DNA of 64,000 nt from Thalassobacillus devorans (GTDB lineage: Bacteria; Bacillota; Bacilli; Bacillales; Halobacillaceae): NCBI RefSeq assembly GCF_900176565.1, contig NZ_FXEH01000006.1, positions 248,001-312,000 on the forward strand. The letters are read 5' to 3'. The notes beneath the pieces were generated by a model, which did no database searches, was not told the DNA's origin, and saw nothing but the letters and a program-made list of their open reading frames with translations. Position numbers and translations under genes: made by a program. Position 1 is the stretch's first letter. Each line of letters starts with the position of its first letter. Shown piece by piece: positions 16,975-26,700 of the stretch.

Positions 16975-17372
16975 ATCGATTCTCCTTTCTCATCCTCTGG
17001 TGTATTCATCATATGATTGGCTGTCATGGTCAGACGTTCGAAAATCGCCGTGCGGTATGGCTCCTCGATATTCGCTTCTTCCAGTGCTGCGGCCATGCAA
17101 TTCAGCCAGGCATCCCTTCTGGTCGGTGTAATCGGAAAAGGGAGATGCCTTGCGCGCAGCATCGGATGTCCATGTTCTTCGGTATATAAGGCGGGGCCGC
17201 CGAAAAATTGGGTTAAGAATTGTTTTTGCTTTCGGGCGGTCTCTGTCAAATCATCCGGAAAAATAGGAGTTAAATCGGGATGTTTGCCTACCCGAGCATA
17301 AAACGCGTCAACAAGCGTTGCGACCGCTTCCCTGCCTCCAATTGCTTCATAAATTGTTCCTGGTACGTTCAT
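16971..17372 (-). CDS. yjbI: Truncated haemoglobin (YjbI)
   Basis: 133 aa, group II truncated globin. It starts [25 protein letters not shown]; later features are [21 protein letters not shown] with the proximal His, and the TyrB10-containing AFYARV. It binds haem and oxygen; in B. subtilis it is thought to protect YjbH and thus Spx turnover from oxidation, which fits the ATGA overlap with spxH here. The ATG is preceded by AGAAGGGG. Confidence 0.94.
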   Translation of the reverse strand: MNVPGTIYEAIGGREAVATLVDAFYARVGKHPDLTPIFPDDLTETARKQKQFLTQFFGGPALYTEEHGHPMLRARHLPFPITPTRRDAWLNCMAAALEEANIEEPYRTAIFERLTMTANHMMNTPEDEKGESM

Positions 17373-17438
17373 GATCAGAACCCCTTCTGCTTGTTATTCA
17401 TTGTAGCAACGGCGGGGGTGGCCTTCAACTAATCTGAC

Positions 17439-18011
17439 TCACGGCCTCGCCTGAAAAAATCGTTTGATTTTATTATCGGTTTCCCGTTCCGGGATTTCAT
17501 GATCCGTCAATAACTGGTGAAAAACTTTTTCTCCATGCGCCCGGTCTGTCGCCTCCAGTTCCAGCTCATAATCTTCCGTCTCGTGATACAGACTATGATC
17601 AAGTACGAGCAGGGTATCCTGATAGCGAATCTCCTGACGATTAGTTTTCAATGCGCCCTGATAGTTCAGCTCATCCGGGTTGATGCCAAGTTCGTGCAGC
17701 TGATGGAAGACATTTTCTTTGGCGTTCGGTGCCCCGGAAATCCAGCTTTCACATTCGTCCGTAGTCAGTGTGGCGTGGGTTTCTAACAGTCCGTCCGGGT
17801 GCGGCTGCTTCAATGTCAGTGTAAACCCGCCGTTTTTCTCACGAATCCTAAGGGCGGCACCATTCTGTTTTAAGTCGAAGTTTTCCGTCTCAAAATAATG
17901 ATTTGTCTGCTCCTGCACTTTCGCTTTCTCGAAAGGGAGCGTGTTTTTCAGGCGGTCATATTCTTCTTTCGTCAGTATATTTTTGAATTCAATTTCGATT
18001 TCCTGGTTCAT
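17439..18011 (-). CDS. yjbK: CYTH domain protein (YjbK)
   Basis: 190 aa from the ATG at 18011, after GGAGGG. The CYTH signature EIEIEFKN (ExExK-type) starts at residue 4. Alternating charged strands follow (ALRIREKNGGFTLTLKQP; YELELEATD). CYTH proteins form a tunnel that binds polyphosphates, as in triphosphatases and adenylate cyclases; the substrate of YjbK is inference. It is divergent from relQ, as in B. subtilis. Confidence 0.9.
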   Translation of the reverse strand: MNQEIEIEFKNILTKEEYDRLKNTLPFEKAKVQEQTNHYFETENFDLKQNGAALRIREKNGGFTLTLKQPHPDGLLETHATLTTDECESWISGAPNAKENVFHQLHELGINPDELNYQGALKTNRQEIRYQDTLLVLDHSLYHETEDYELELEATDRAHGEKVFHQLLTDHEIPERETDNKIKRFFQARP

Positions 18012-18156
18012 CGTATCCCTCCAGCTCTGCAATCATTATGAGGAAGAAAGGTGCTGATTGCAAAGATTATCTCCTGTCATATTTTATGATACAATGAATG
18101 GGTACGTAATATCACATATTTACTACATAGACGTTGTTAAAGGTGGGGATGACAAG

Positions 18157-18786
18157 ATGGACTGGGAGGTATTTCTGGCACCCTATACCCAGGTGGTCGA
18201 TGAACTGAAAGTCAAGTTGAAAGGGATGCGGGCCCAATTTGAGTACGAACTGGAGCATTCTCCGATTGAGTTTGTGACTGGCCGCGTCAAACCCAGGTCC
18301 AGCATTTTAGGGAAAATGCAGCGAAGGGGCATATCTCCGGTCGAGATTGAAAAGGAAATCCAGGATATAGCCGGGGTCCGGGTCGTCTGTCAATTCGTCG
18401 ATGATATCTATGTCATCGCCAGTATGCTGCATAACCGCCATGATTTTGAAATCATAGAAGAGAAGGATTATGTGTCCCAGAAGAAGGATAGCGGATACCG
18501 CTCTTATCATCTTATTATCAACTATCCGGTTGAGACGATACATGGGGAGAAAAAGGTACTCGCTGAAATCCAGATTCGCACGCTCGCCATGAATTTCTGG
18601 GCGACCAATGAGCATTCGCTGAATTATAAATATTCTGGTCAGATTCCCGGAGAAGTCAAGGCCAGGCTGAAACGGGCAGCCGAAGCGGCCTTCCGTCTTG
18701 ATGAAGAAATGTCGAAGATTAAAAATGAAATCCAGGAAGCAAAGAAAGCGTTTAATAGAAAAGAACAAGGGAAACATCCAGACTAA
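18157..18786 (+). CDS. relQ: Small alarmone synthetase RelQ (YjbM)
   Basis: 209 aa from the ATG at 18157 (after AAAGGTGGGG); the 33 upstream in-frame residues lack a ribosome site. A single (p)ppGpp synthetase domain shows RVVCQFVDDIYVIASML, EEKDYVSQKKDSGYRSYHLI and EIQIRTLAMNFWATNEHSLNYK, which carry the ATP and GDP/GTP binding and Mg2+ (D, E) residues. There is no hydrolase or TGS domain. It makes (p)ppGpp from ATP and GDP/GTP, probably as a tetramer. It begins the relQ-nadK-rluD operon. Confidence 0.95.
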   Translation: MDWEVFLAPYTQVVDELKVKLKGMRAQFEYELEHSPIEFVTGRVKPRSSILGKMQRRGISPVEIEKEIQDIAGVRVVCQFVDDIYVIASMLHNRHDFEIIEEKDYVSQKKDSGYRSYHLIINYPVETIHGEKKVLAEIQIRTLAMNFWATNEHSLNYKYSGQIPGEVKARLKRAAEAAFRLDEEMSKIKNEIQEAKKAFNRKEQGKHPD

Positions 18787-18819
18787 TGGACAGTTGCTGG
18801 GAAGGAGTGGGGTTCGATT

Positions 18820-19623
18820 ATGAAATTCGCGATATTATCGAGGGGCGACAGTAATTCGAACGAAATCCGTTCGAAAATCAAAAACTATCTGAAAGAATTT
18901 AATATGGAATATTGTGAGGACGAGCCTGAAGTTGCCATATCGGTCGGCGGCGACGGAACGTTTCTGGAAGCCTTCCATACATACAACCATCGCTTGGACA
19001 AAACAGCTTTCATCGGGATACATACAGGCCATTTAGGGTTTTATGCGGACTGGACGCCGGATGAAGTAGAGAAATTGATCATCGATGTCGCCCGGACTCC
19101 TTTCCAGGTGGTCGAATATCCGATATTGGAAGTGATTATCCGCTTGAAAAACGGTGGAGAAGAAGGCCGGTATCTGGCACTCAACGAATGTACTATAAAG
19201 ACATCAGAAGGGTCGGTCGTGCTGGATGTAGATATCAAAGGGGAGCATTTTGAGACCTTCCGGGGCGACGGGCTTTGCATCTCGACTCCATCCGGAAGTA
19301 CCGCCTATAACAAAGCGCTAGGCGGCGCAATCATCCATCCGTCCCTGGAGTCGATTCAAATTGCAGAAATGGCTTCAATCAATAATCGCGTTTTCCGTAC
19401 GATCGGTTCCCCGTTGATTTTGCCAAGCCATCACACCTGCCTGTTGAAACCGACAGCGGATAAAAGTTTTATGATCACAGTCGATCATTATACGCATACG
19501 TATAAAGAGGTAAAATCGATCCAATGCCGGGTCGCCAAAGAAAAAGTTCGATTTGCGAGATTTCGTCCATTTCCATTTTGGAAGCGGGTCCGGGATTCGT
19601 TCGTGGCGGATGATAAAGAATGA
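18820..19623 (+). CDS. nadK: NAD kinase
   Basis: 267 aa. The GGDGT motif is in [15 protein letters not shown] (about residues 42-50), then NE in ALNECTIK, and the Gly-rich NAD-binding loop [20 protein letters not shown]. It phosphorylates NAD to NADP. The ATG follows GGAAGGAGTGGGG. The last four bases overlap the start of the pseudouridine synthase (ATGA). Confidence 0.96.
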   Translation: MKFAILSRGDSNSNEIRSKIKNYLKEFNMEYCEDEPEVAISVGGDGTFLEAFHTYNHRLDKTAFIGIHTGHLGFYADWTPDEVEKLIIDVARTPFQVVEYPILEVIIRLKNGGEEGRYLALNECTIKTSEGSVVLDVDIKGEHFETFRGDGLCISTPSGSTAYNKALGGAIIHPSLESIQIAEMASINNRVFRTIGSPLILPSHHTCLLKPTADKSFMITVDHYTHTYKEVKSIQCRVAKEKVRFARFRPFPFWKRVRDSFVADDKE

Positions 19624-20507
19624 AGCAGTGGAGCTGGACGTGGAAAATTACAGGTCAGCAGGAAGGAATGCTCGTACGGGACTATCTGGTGTCTGTGCGG
19701 GCATTTTCGCGTCAATTGTTGAAACAGATCAAGCAGGCGCAAGGGCTGCGGGTAAATGGAGCTGAGGTGACGGTCAGAAAAGTGTTGCATGCCGGTGACT
19801 TGGTGGAAGTGACGCTGCCAATTGTGAAGCCTGCTGAACGGCTTGAACCAGTGCCCATGGAGCTTGTTATTGTTTACCAAGATTATGATCTATTGATTCT
19901 TGACAAACCGGCGGGACTCGCCATTATGCCATCCATGAACCATCATGTGACACTTGCGAACGGTATCGTTGCTTATTATGAAAAACACGGTGTACCAAGC
20001 ACCGTCCATATTGTCACCCGGCTCGATAAAGATACCTCCGGACTTGTGCTGGTGGCAAAGCATGCTTACAGCCATTCTCTGTTATCGACAGGCTTTATCG
20101 GTCCGATTGAAAAAACATACTGGGCACTTGTCGAAGGTCATTTGATAAACAAGGAAGGATTGATTGATGTACCGATTGGAAGAAAAGAGGGCTCTATTAT
20201 CGAGCGGGAGGTAAATGAAAAAGGCCAGTCGGCAGTCACCCGCTATAAAGTGCTGAGGACATTGTGCGCACATTCGCTAGTCGAACTTGAACTCCTTACA
20301 GGAAGGACTCACCAAATCCGGATCCATATGAGCCACAGGGGACATCCGCTTGCCGGGGATGATCTGTACGGTGGGTCACTCGGCATAATGAAGAGGCAAG
20401 CGCTGCATTGCCGCAGGCTTGCCTTTACCCATCCGCTTACTGGTGAAGTTGTCAGTTGCGAAGCGGAACTTCCGGCGGATATCAAGAGGGCTATCGGTAA
20501 TAGTTGA
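19620..20507 (+). CDS. yjbO: RluD/RluA-family 23S rRNA pseudouridine synthase (YjbO)
   Basis: 295 aa. An S4-like N-terminal region ([22 protein letters not shown]...LRVNG, about 20-60) is followed by the catalytic domain. The active-site Asp lies in [16 protein letters not shown], and the family motif [27 protein letters not shown] follows in two parts. It isomerises uridine in rRNA; the exact position is not deducible. Translationally coupled to nadK. It converges on prpE with only 11 bases between the stops. Confidence 0.93.
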   Translation: MKQWSWTWKITGQQEGMLVRDYLVSVRAFSRQLLKQIKQAQGLRVNGAEVTVRKVLHAGDLVEVTLPIVKPAERLEPVPMELVIVYQDYDLLILDKPAGLAIMPSMNHHVTLANGIVAYYEKHGVPSTVHIVTRLDKDTSGLVLVAKHAYSHSLLSTGFIGPIEKTYWALVEGHLINKEGLIDVPIGRKEGSIIEREVNEKGQSAVTRYKVLRTLCAHSLVELELLTGRTHQIRIHMSHRGHPLAGDDLYGGSLGIMKRQALHCRRLAFTHPLTGEVVSCEAELPADIKRAIGNS

Positions 20508-20518
20508 CAGGATGTATC

Positions 20519-21256
20519 TCAATCGAGCCGGAATTTTTCTTCCACGAATGGCTGCCGGGAAGGAACACTAACGATTTCCTTTTCCGGAAGCCGAAATGCC
20601 GTGAGTTTGTTTCCAAACACGCATCCGGTATCAATGTTGACTGTGTTGTTGACGAACCGGGGCTCCCGTACTGGCGTATGGCCGTAGACGATCCAGCGGT
20701 TGCCTTCATACATTTGTGCCCAGTCGCGACGCACCGGCCGTCCATCATCATGTTTTTCGCCGGTAATATCGCCATAAAGCACAAACGTCCGTACCTTTTT
20801 TCCCTGCTGACCGATAAAACTTTCCTTAATGCCGGCATGGGCGATGACAGCATTGGCCTCACGCACTTCCAGATATAATGGCGACGCTTCATATAATTTC
20901 ATAAAATGATGGCGGATTGCTTTTTGTTCTTTGGAAGAAAGGGAGCGATATTCAGCAGTCGTCGTCTCGAGGCCATGTTTTTCCTGCACTTTGTTACCGA
21001 GAAAAAAACGATATAACTTATTACAATGATTCCCCGGCACATATTTTCCCTTATTGTTTTCCACGACGATATTGTAAACATACCGAATACAGCCGACCGA
21101 ATCAGGCCCTCTGTCAGTGATGTCACCCAGGAACACCGGTATCCTGCCATCGGGATGAACAGGGACACCATCCTCCTCCACGTAGCCAAGTTCACGAAAT
21201 AATTCCCTCATTTCATCAAGACAGCCATGCACATCTCCGATGATATCTATTTTCAT
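20519..21256 (-). CDS. prpE: Bis(5'-nucleosyl)-tetraphosphatase PrpE
   Basis: 245 aa metallophosphoesterase. Motifs in order: GDVHGC (residues 7-12), [20 protein letters not shown], and IVYGHTPV, as in PPP-type phosphatases. PrpE in Bacillus hydrolyses Ap4A asymmetrically and has protein phosphatase activity linked to spore germination. AAAGGAGGGC precedes the ATG. Position matches B. subtilis. Confidence 0.9.
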   Translation of the reverse strand: MKIDIIGDVHGCLDEMRELFRELGYVEEDGVPVHPDGRIPVFLGDITDRGPDSVGCIRYVYNIVVENNKGKYVPGNHCNKLYRFFLGNKVQEKHGLETTTAEYRSLSSKEQKAIRHHFMKLYEASPLYLEVREANAVIAHAGIKESFIGQQGKKVRTFVLYGDITGEKHDDGRPVRRDWAQMYEGNRWIVYGHTPVREPRFVNNTVNIDTGCVFGNKLTAFRLPEKEIVSVPSRQPFVEEKFRLD

Positions 21257-21765
21257 AAAAGCCCTCCTTTTATGTAAAAGTTACTCCCGTTAGTATTCCC
21301 ATTCCCAGGTTTTTGGAATCATATTTTTTATTATAAGAAGTTTGTTCAATTAAAAGTCTGAAAAGTCGAAGACTTGATTTCGAGATACTTTGAGGTCCGT
21401 TGCCGAACCAGAGTAAGGGCGGCTGGGAAACGGCTCGCTTTCCTGTAAGACAACAAGAAGATTTTAAAGAGCCTTTTCAATAAGAAAAAGAAGATGGGCA
21501 ACACTAAAAAGTAGTAAGAGAAGATTATGCTGGCGTTAAGTCGCAATGTGGCTCAGTTAAGACGATATATTATCGCATTAAACTACAAGATACACTCACA
21601 CCAGGCGCAGCCAAAGAAATGTTCATTTCAGTTCCATTATTATACGATAATTTGATAAACTACTACCATGCATTTGAAAGAATAATTTTTATTGACAAAG
21701 TGTATTCAGGCAATTACGATATAACGGTCAAAATGAATCGGCTTGAATAAGGGGAGGGATTTCTG
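21257..21765. other. Intergenic region before mgtE
   Basis: About 510 bp. I find no reliable gene; a short minus-strand frame at 21346-21546 has no ribosome site and a membrane-like composition caused by AT richness. The stretch near 21380-21445 (GTCCGTTGCCG...GGGAAACGGCTCGC) resembles a decayed Bacillaceae palindromic repeat. No M-box magnesium riboswitch was recognised. The mgtE promoter is at the right end. Confidence 0.45.
21692..21720 (+). promoter_or_regulatory. SigA promoter of mgtE
   Basis: TTGACA (21692-21697), 17 bp, TACGAT (21715-21720). The leader to the ATG at 21766 is only about 40 nt, too short for a riboswitch. Confidence 0.65.
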
Positions 21766-23130
21766 ATGGAACATTTAGAAGTAGATGAACGGGAAGAAAT
21801 GTGGGAAAAAGTGCAGGAGGCCCTGCTGAACGATCAGATTGATCAGTTCCGTGCTGAATTCCTGGAAATGCATCCTTATGATCAAGCCAGCCTGTTTGAA
21901 GAAATGGATGTAGAAGTACGTAAGAAAGTCTACATGTATCTGTCTCCGGAAGAAATATCTGAAGTGATGGAGCACATCGATCATGAAGATGTTGAACCGT
22001 TCTTCGCCGAGATGGATCCGCGGCTTGCTTCACAGGTATTGGCAGATATGTCGACGGATGATGCGGTCGACATTCTGAATATGTTAGATAAAAACAAAGT
22101 GGCAAGTTTCTTGACGATCATGGATGATGACGATTCCGATGAGATCAAGGATTTGCTCCACTATGAAGAGAAAACAGCCGGTAGTATCATGACCACGGAG
22201 TTCGTCGTGGTGAAGGCGAATATGACTGTCCGGGAAGCGATGCTTCATCTCCGTCGGGAAGCACCAGATGCGGAAACGATCTATTATACGTACGTAATCG
22301 ATGAAGATAAGCACCTGGTCGGGGTGATTTCGCTGCGTGATTTGATTATTGCAGAGGATGACTGGCTGATTTCCGAAGTGATGAACGAGAGACTTGTGTC
22401 CGTCCCGGTTGGGGAAGATCAGGAAGAAATCGCCCGTATGTTCCGGGACTATGATTTCCTTGCACTTCCAGTCGTCGATTTTCAAAACCATCTGTTAGGG
22501 ATTATCACAGTCGATGACGTTCTTGACGTCATGGAAGAAGAAGCGAGTGATGACTATTCCAAGCTGGCGGCGATCTCTGACGTCGACAGTCCGGATGATA
22601 ATGCCCTTGCTTCAGCTAAAAAAAGGCTGCCATGGCTGATTATCCTGCTGTTCCTGGGCAGTTTAACAGCCAGCCTGATTGGCAGGTTTGAAGAAACGCT
22701 TGATCAGGTAGCGATTCTTGCTATTTTTATCCCATTAATTGCTGGGATGGCTGGTAATACCGGAACGCAGGCGCTGGCGGTGGCAGTTCGCGGAATGGCT
22801 ACTGGGGAAATCGATAAGCAAGGCAAAGGGAAAATGATCTTCAGGGAAGCGGCCACCGGATTTATTACCGGTGCTTCCTGTGGTCTGCTGGCAACAGTGA
22901 CCATTTACTTTTGGAAAAGTGATATTTTCCTCGGCTTGCTCGTAGGGTTATCCATTTTTGCGACGCTGATTGTCGCGACACTTGCGGGTTCGCTCGTTCC
23001 CTTAGTCATGGATAAATTGAATATCGACCCGGCTGTCGCTTCCGGACCGTTCATTACGACGATCAACGATATCATCTCAATTCTTATTTACTTCGGGATG
23101 GCGACAGCTTTCATGAACTTACTGATATAA
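21766..23130 (+). CDS. mgtE: Magnesium transporter MgtE
   Basis: 454 aa with the full MgtE order: N-terminal superhelical domain (about 1-130, with EMDVEVRKKVYMYLSPEEIS and MSTDDAVDILNML), two CBS domains (about 135-255, MTTEFVVVKANMTVREA and LVSVPVGEDQEEIARMF), a plug helix, and five membrane helices with the pore motif IAGMAGNTGTQALAVAVRG. It is a Mg2+-gated channel. Many acidic residues lie in the N and CBS domains, as expected for Mg2+ sensing. The gene lies between prpE and yjbQ, a place it does not occupy in B. subtilis. Confidence 0.95.
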   Translation: MEHLEVDEREEMWEKVQEALLNDQIDQFRAEFLEMHPYDQASLFEEMDVEVRKKVYMYLSPEEISEVMEHIDHEDVEPFFAEMDPRLASQVLADMSTDDAVDILNMLDKNKVASFLTIMDDDDSDEIKDLLHYEEKTAGSIMTTEFVVVKANMTVREAMLHLRREAPDAETIYYTYVIDEDKHLVGVISLRDLIIAEDDWLISEVMNERLVSVPVGEDQEEIARMFRDYDFLALPVVDFQNHLLGIITVDDVLDVMEEEASDDYSKLAAISDVDSPDDNALASAKKRLPWLIILLFLGSLTASLIGRFEETLDQVAILAIFIPLIAGMAGNTGTQALAVAVRGMATGEIDKQGKGKMIFREAATGFITGASCGLLATVTIYFWKSDIFLGLLVGLSIFATLIVATLAGSLVPLVMDKLNIDPAVASGPFITTINDIISILIYFGMATAFMNLLI

Positions 23131-23150
23131 ATGGAAAGGGGGACGAGTGA

Positions 23151-25016
23151 ATGGAGCACGGCGCTTCCGTCACCTCATTAGTTATTGTAATTTTAGCAGC
23201 ATTCCTTACACCAATTCTCATGCATCGGCTTAAGCTGAAAGTGATCCCAGTAGTTGTAGCTGAAATCATCATCGGTCTTATCATTGGTAAAAGTGGTTTT
23301 GATCTCGTCGATACGCATGGAAGCTGGATTGAAATATTATCAACGCTTGGTTTTATTTTTCTGATGTTCCTTAGTGGTCTGGAGATCGACTTCTCGATTT
23401 TCGGGAAGAAAAAGCAATCCAAGCAGGCGGTAAACAAAGATGCTAACCCGCCAAACCCTGTATGGGTAGCTACAATTGTCTTTGTCGCTATTTTTATTGT
23501 TTCATTAGGTCTATCGTATATATTCGTGCTGGCAGGTTTCATTGATAACCTGTTCCTAATGACCTTGATTATCTCGACGATTTCGCTGGGTGTTGTCGTC
23601 CCAACCTTGAAGGATGCACAAATGATGAAGTCGACGATCGGTCAGACGATCCTGCTGATTGCTGTCATCGCCGATCTTGTAACGATGATCCTGCTTGCCG
23701 TCTTCGTTTCTATTTACGGAGAAGGCGGAGGAAACATGTGGCTGTTGCTGTTATTATTCGGAGCTGGTGTCCTGCTTTACTTTGTCGGAAAACATTATCG
23801 TCACCAATCGTTTATGGAGACGATGACAAAAGGGACGATCCAGATCGACACCAGGGCCGTTTTCACGTTAATTATCCTGCTCGTCGCTATTTCTGAAACG
23901 GTGGGGGCGGAGAATATTCTCGGAGCTTTCCTTGCTGGAACACTTGTTTCCCTGCTGTCTCCAAACCCGGAGCTGGTAAAGCGGATGGACAGTTTTGGCT
24001 ACGGATTCCTGATTCCGATATTCTTTGTGATGGTCGGTGTGGAAATTGATATTTGGGAACTCTTCAGTGACAGCCAGGTAATGCTTTTGATTCCATTGCT
24101 ATTGATTGCGCTGTTCATTTCAAAAATCGTACCGGCGTTTATTTTACGAAAATGGTACGACTGGAAGACCGTAATGGGTTCCGGTTTCCTTTTGACTTCC
24201 ACGCTTTCACTTGTGATTGCAGCGGCGACCATTGGAGAGCGGGAAGGCATGATCGACAAGCAGATGGAAGGGGCGCTTATCCTGGTTGCCGTACTGACTT
24301 GTCTGATTACACCGATTGCTTTCAAGAAGATTTACGGTCGGTTTGAAGAAGAAAGTCATAAGCAGCTGGTTTCCTTTATTGGTTCCAACCGGATGACTTT
24401 GCCTGTGGTCCGTGAATTAGATGAATCACAATATGAAACACACCTGTATCATACGAAAGTCGATAAAGTAGATGAAAATATCAGCCGTTCCTGCTTTGAC
24501 ATTCGTGAGCTGGAAGATTATGATCTCGAGCGGATGAAAGAGATGGATGTCTTTAATGTGGATATTCTCGTTGTCTCCACTGGTGACCAGGCGAAAAATG
24601 CAGAAATCGCCAAGTTTGCGAAAAACGATGGCGTAGAAAGAGTCATCGCCCGCGCCGAGTCACCGGATTTAGAAAAAGAATTGTCTGAGCTTGGCATCGA
24701 TGTCTTCTCGGTGATGCTGTCTACAAAGGCATTATTGAAAGCGATGATCGTCGCACCGGATGTCGTCGAGATTTTAACCGATCAGGACAGTGCCCTGTTC
24801 CAGATCAATATGAACAATCCGATGTACCACCGGATGCGCCTCCGGGAGTTTCCATTCACCGGCGACGTCATCATGGTCCGGATTTTCCGGGGCGAAGATT
24901 CGATCGTGCCTCATGGCGATACCGAATTGAAGCTTGGCGATCACTTGATCGTCACCGGATCCACCGAGTATGTGGAAGAATTGAAAATGCAGTTGGAATT
25001 CTGTGAATACTGCTAA
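23151..25016 (+). CDS. yjbQ: CPA2-family cation:proton antiporter (YjbQ)
   Basis: 621 aa. About 12 hydrophobic helices (residues 5-395) form a KefB/CPA2-type exchanger (LMFLSGLEIDFSIFG, LGAFLAGTLVSLLSPNPELV, FFVMVGVEIDI). A cytosolic RCK/TrkA-N-like domain follows (about 410-525), then a TrkA-C domain (about 530-620, ending DTELKLGDHLIVTGS). It probably exchanges K+ or Na+ for protons. The short gap (20 bp) suggests cotranscription with mgtE. A strong terminator follows. Confidence 0.9.
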   Translation: MEHGASVTSLVIVILAAFLTPILMHRLKLKVIPVVVAEIIIGLIIGKSGFDLVDTHGSWIEILSTLGFIFLMFLSGLEIDFSIFGKKKQSKQAVNKDANPPNPVWVATIVFVAIFIVSLGLSYIFVLAGFIDNLFLMTLIISTISLGVVVPTLKDAQMMKSTIGQTILLIAVIADLVTMILLAVFVSIYGEGGGNMWLLLLLFGAGVLLYFVGKHYRHQSFMETMTKGTIQIDTRAVFTLIILLVAISETVGAENILGAFLAGTLVSLLSPNPELVKRMDSFGYGFLIPIFFVMVGVEIDIWELFSDSQVMLLIPLLLIALFISKIVPAFILRKWYDWKTVMGSGFLLTSTLSLVIAAATIGEREGMIDKQMEGALILVAVLTCLITPIAFKKIYGRFEEESHKQLVSFIGSNRMTLPVVRELDESQYETHLYHTKVDKVDENISRSCFDIRELEDYDLERMKEMDVFNVDILVVSTGDQAKNAEIAKFAKNDGVERVIARAESPDLEKELSELGIDVFSVMLSTKALLKAMIVAPDVVEILTDQDSALFQINMNNPMYHRMRLREFPFTGDVIMVRIFRGEDSIVPHGDTELKLGDHLIVTGSTEYVEELKMQLEFCEYC

Positions 25017-25024
25017 CTTTTTAG

Positions 25025-25059
25025 TAAACCGCAGCTGTGCTGACAGCTGCGGTTTTTTA
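25025..25059 (+). terminator. Terminator after yjbQ
   Basis: AAACCGCAGCTGT pairs with ACAGCTGCGGTTTTTT around GCTG. Confidence 0.93.
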
Positions 25060-25103
25060 ACAAATAAGGAACGGATTATTTTTAGTTTCCGATTAATCAT
25101 GAT

Positions 25104-25148
25104 TTGTATTTGTGTAATCTTTCCGCTAAAATAGTAGCAGGTACTAAT
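25104..25148 (+). promoter_or_regulatory. fabI promoter with FapR-like operator
   Basis: TTGTAT (25104-25109), 17 bp, TAAAAT (25127-25132). An inverted repeat at 25131-25148, ATTAGTACCTGCTACTAT when read on the minus strand, matches the FapR box (TTAGTACCT-N-GTACTAA) and overlaps the -10 and start point. FapR represses fatty-acid synthesis genes until malonyl-CoA rises. Confidence 0.75.
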
Positions 25149-25194
25149 AACAAACCATAATACTAATAAAAATCACCTCAAGGAGGTTAATAGG

Positions 25195-25971
25195 ATGAAT
25201 TTTTCTTTAGAGGGTCGTACATACGTCGTGATGGGCGTAGCGAACAAACGAAGCATTGCCTGGGGGATTGCACGTTCTTTGCATGATGCGGGCGCACGTC
25301 TGATTTTCACTTACGCGAATGAACGTTTTGAGAAGCCGGTAAGAGATCTTGGCGATTCATTAGAAGGCCAGGAATCATTGTATTACGAATGTGACGTCAC
25401 AGACGATGAAGCAATCAAGAAGACATTCGCTGACATTAAAAACGATGTGGGGACGATTCATGGTCTTGCTCACTGTATCGCGTTCGCAAATCGCGACGAG
25501 TTGAACGGCGAGTATATGAACGTGACACGCGACGGCTTCAAGCTGGCACACGATATCAGTGCTTATTCATTGACGGCCGTAGCCAAAGAAGCGTATCCGC
25601 TAATGACCGAAGGCGGCGGCATCGTTACCATGACTTATCTAGGCGGAGAAAAAGTCGTGAACAACTATAATGTTATGGGTGTTGCAAAAGCGAGCCTGGA
25701 TGCGAGCATGCGCTACCTGGCTAACGACCTTGGAAAGCATGGCATCCGTGTCAATGCGATTTCTGCTGGTCCGATCCGTACGGTTTCTGCAAAAGGCGTT
25801 GGCAGCTTCAACACGATTTTGAAAGAGATCGAAGAACGCGCGCCACTGCGCCGTCCGGTTTCCCAGGAAGAAGTAGGCGATACAGCTTACTACCTGTTGA
25901 GTGATCTGTCCCGCGGTGTTACCGGGGAAATCATTCACGTCGATTCCGGTTTCAATATCATCGGATTCTAA
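25195..25971 (+). CDS. fabI: Enoyl-[acyl-carrier-protein] reductase FabI
   Basis: 258 aa, normal FabI size. SDR fold with the divergent nucleotide-binding start GVANKRSIAWGIA (residues 13-25). The FabI catalytic Tyr-Lys region reads MTYLGGEKVVNNYNVMGVAKASLDA (Y and K of YX6K). It reduces enoyl-ACP with NAD(P)H in the last step of fatty-acid elongation. The ribosome site is a strong AAGGAGG. Confidence 0.97.
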   Translation: MNFSLEGRTYVVMGVANKRSIAWGIARSLHDAGARLIFTYANERFEKPVRDLGDSLEGQESLYYECDVTDDEAIKKTFADIKNDVGTIHGLAHCIAFANRDELNGEYMNVTRDGFKLAHDISAYSLTAVAKEAYPLMTEGGGIVTMTYLGGEKVVNNYNVMGVAKASLDASMRYLANDLGKHGIRVNAISAGPIRTVSAKGVGSFNTILKEIEERAPLRRPVSQEEVGDTAYYLLSDLSRGVTGEIIHVDSGFNIIGF

Positions 25972-25983
25972 ATTTGATTTAGG

Positions 25984-26017
25984 AAAGCCTTAGGTGAACC
26001 CACCTCAGGCTTTTTTT
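25984..26017 (+). terminator. Terminator after fabI
   Basis: AAAGCCTTAGGTG pairs with CACCTCAGGCTTTTTTT around AACC. Confidence 0.92.
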
Positions 26018-26093
26018 ATTACCAAATTAAGAGCTGAGAACAAGAGCGAATTTGCAGGATAGCCCCACGTTTTTAAAAATCTAATTCGATAGC

Positions 26094-26121
26094 ACATTTT
26101 CTGAAATCTGGGCATATATAT
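26094..26121 (+). promoter_or_regulatory. Possible SigK promoter of cotO
   Basis: AC at 26094-26095, 17 bp, then CATATATAT at 26113-26121, one transposition away from the SigK -10 form CATANNNTA. Plausible because the gene encodes a coat protein. Confidence 0.4.
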
Positions 26122-26158
26122 GAAAAGACGGAGAACAGGCTAAGGAGGGAGTACATCT

Positions 26159-26653
26159 ATGGGCAAGCAGCAGAAGCTTGTACAGAAGCCTATGCTTTAT
26201 ATTACCCAGCCGGAATTCGCTCCGAGCGAAGCGCCGATGCAGACGACGTATCATGGAAAAAAGCGAGTGAAAGAGGAAGGGAAACAGGCAGAAAATAAAT
26301 CGGCAGATGCAGGAGTAAAGCGGGAGCGGCAGCACAGCAATAAGGAAGCTCAGATGCACCAGGAGCCGCAGGAAAAAGCCGAAACAGAAGCTAAGCAGTC
26401 AAGAGCCGGGTCAGCTCGGGACCGTAGACAGCGTTTCCGGGATATGACGTTAGAAGAAAAAGTGACTTACTTTGTCAATCTCCCGTCCCAGATTCCAAAG
26501 ATGAAATGTGAAGTTGTGACTGCCGAAGAAAAGTACCGCGGTTATATAAACAATTATCAGGATGGTATCGTTTATATGAAAACATTTAAGCGTCCATTCC
26601 AAAAAGAAATCGACTTTAGAGAGATAGAAGATATAAGTCTGATCGGTTTTTAA
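26159..26653 (+). CDS. cotO: Spore coat protein CotO
   Basis: 164 aa. The conserved CotO C-terminal domain (about 88-164) reads RFRDMTLEEKVTYFVNLP, KCEVVTAEEKYRGYI and KTFKRPFQKEIDF. The N-terminus (1-20) MGKQQKLVQKPMLYITQPEF is also family-like. Between them is a low-complexity Lys/Glu/Gln/Ala linker. CotO helps morphogenesis of the outer coat with CotH. Its place after fabI and before cotZ is the same as in B. subtilis. The ATG follows AAGGAGGGAG. Confidence 0.85.
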   Translation: MGKQQKLVQKPMLYITQPEFAPSEAPMQTTYHGKKRVKEEGKQAENKSADAGVKRERQHSNKEAQMHQEPQEKAETEAKQSRAGSARDRRQRFRDMTLEEKVTYFVNLPSQIPKMKCEVVTAEEKYRGYINNYQDGIVYMKTFKRPFQKEIDFREIEDISLIGF

Positions 26654-26656
26654 ATG

Positions 26657-26688
26657 AAAAAGCCGCGCCCTTAACGGACGCGGCTTTG
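26657..26688. terminator. Bidirectional terminator between cotO and cotZ
   Basis: AAAAGCCGCG pairs with CGCGGCTTTG around CCCTTAACGGA. Confidence 0.85.
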
Positions 26689-26700
26689 TTCATGGTTCCA

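Noticed and set aside
21346-21546. 66-aa minus-strand hydrophobic frame
   Set aside because: No ribosome site, AT-rich repeat-like DNA, no recognisable family.
21257-21765. M-box magnesium riboswitch upstream of mgtE
   Set aside because: No M-box conserved segments are seen, and the promoter lies only about 45 bp before the gene, too close for that RNA.
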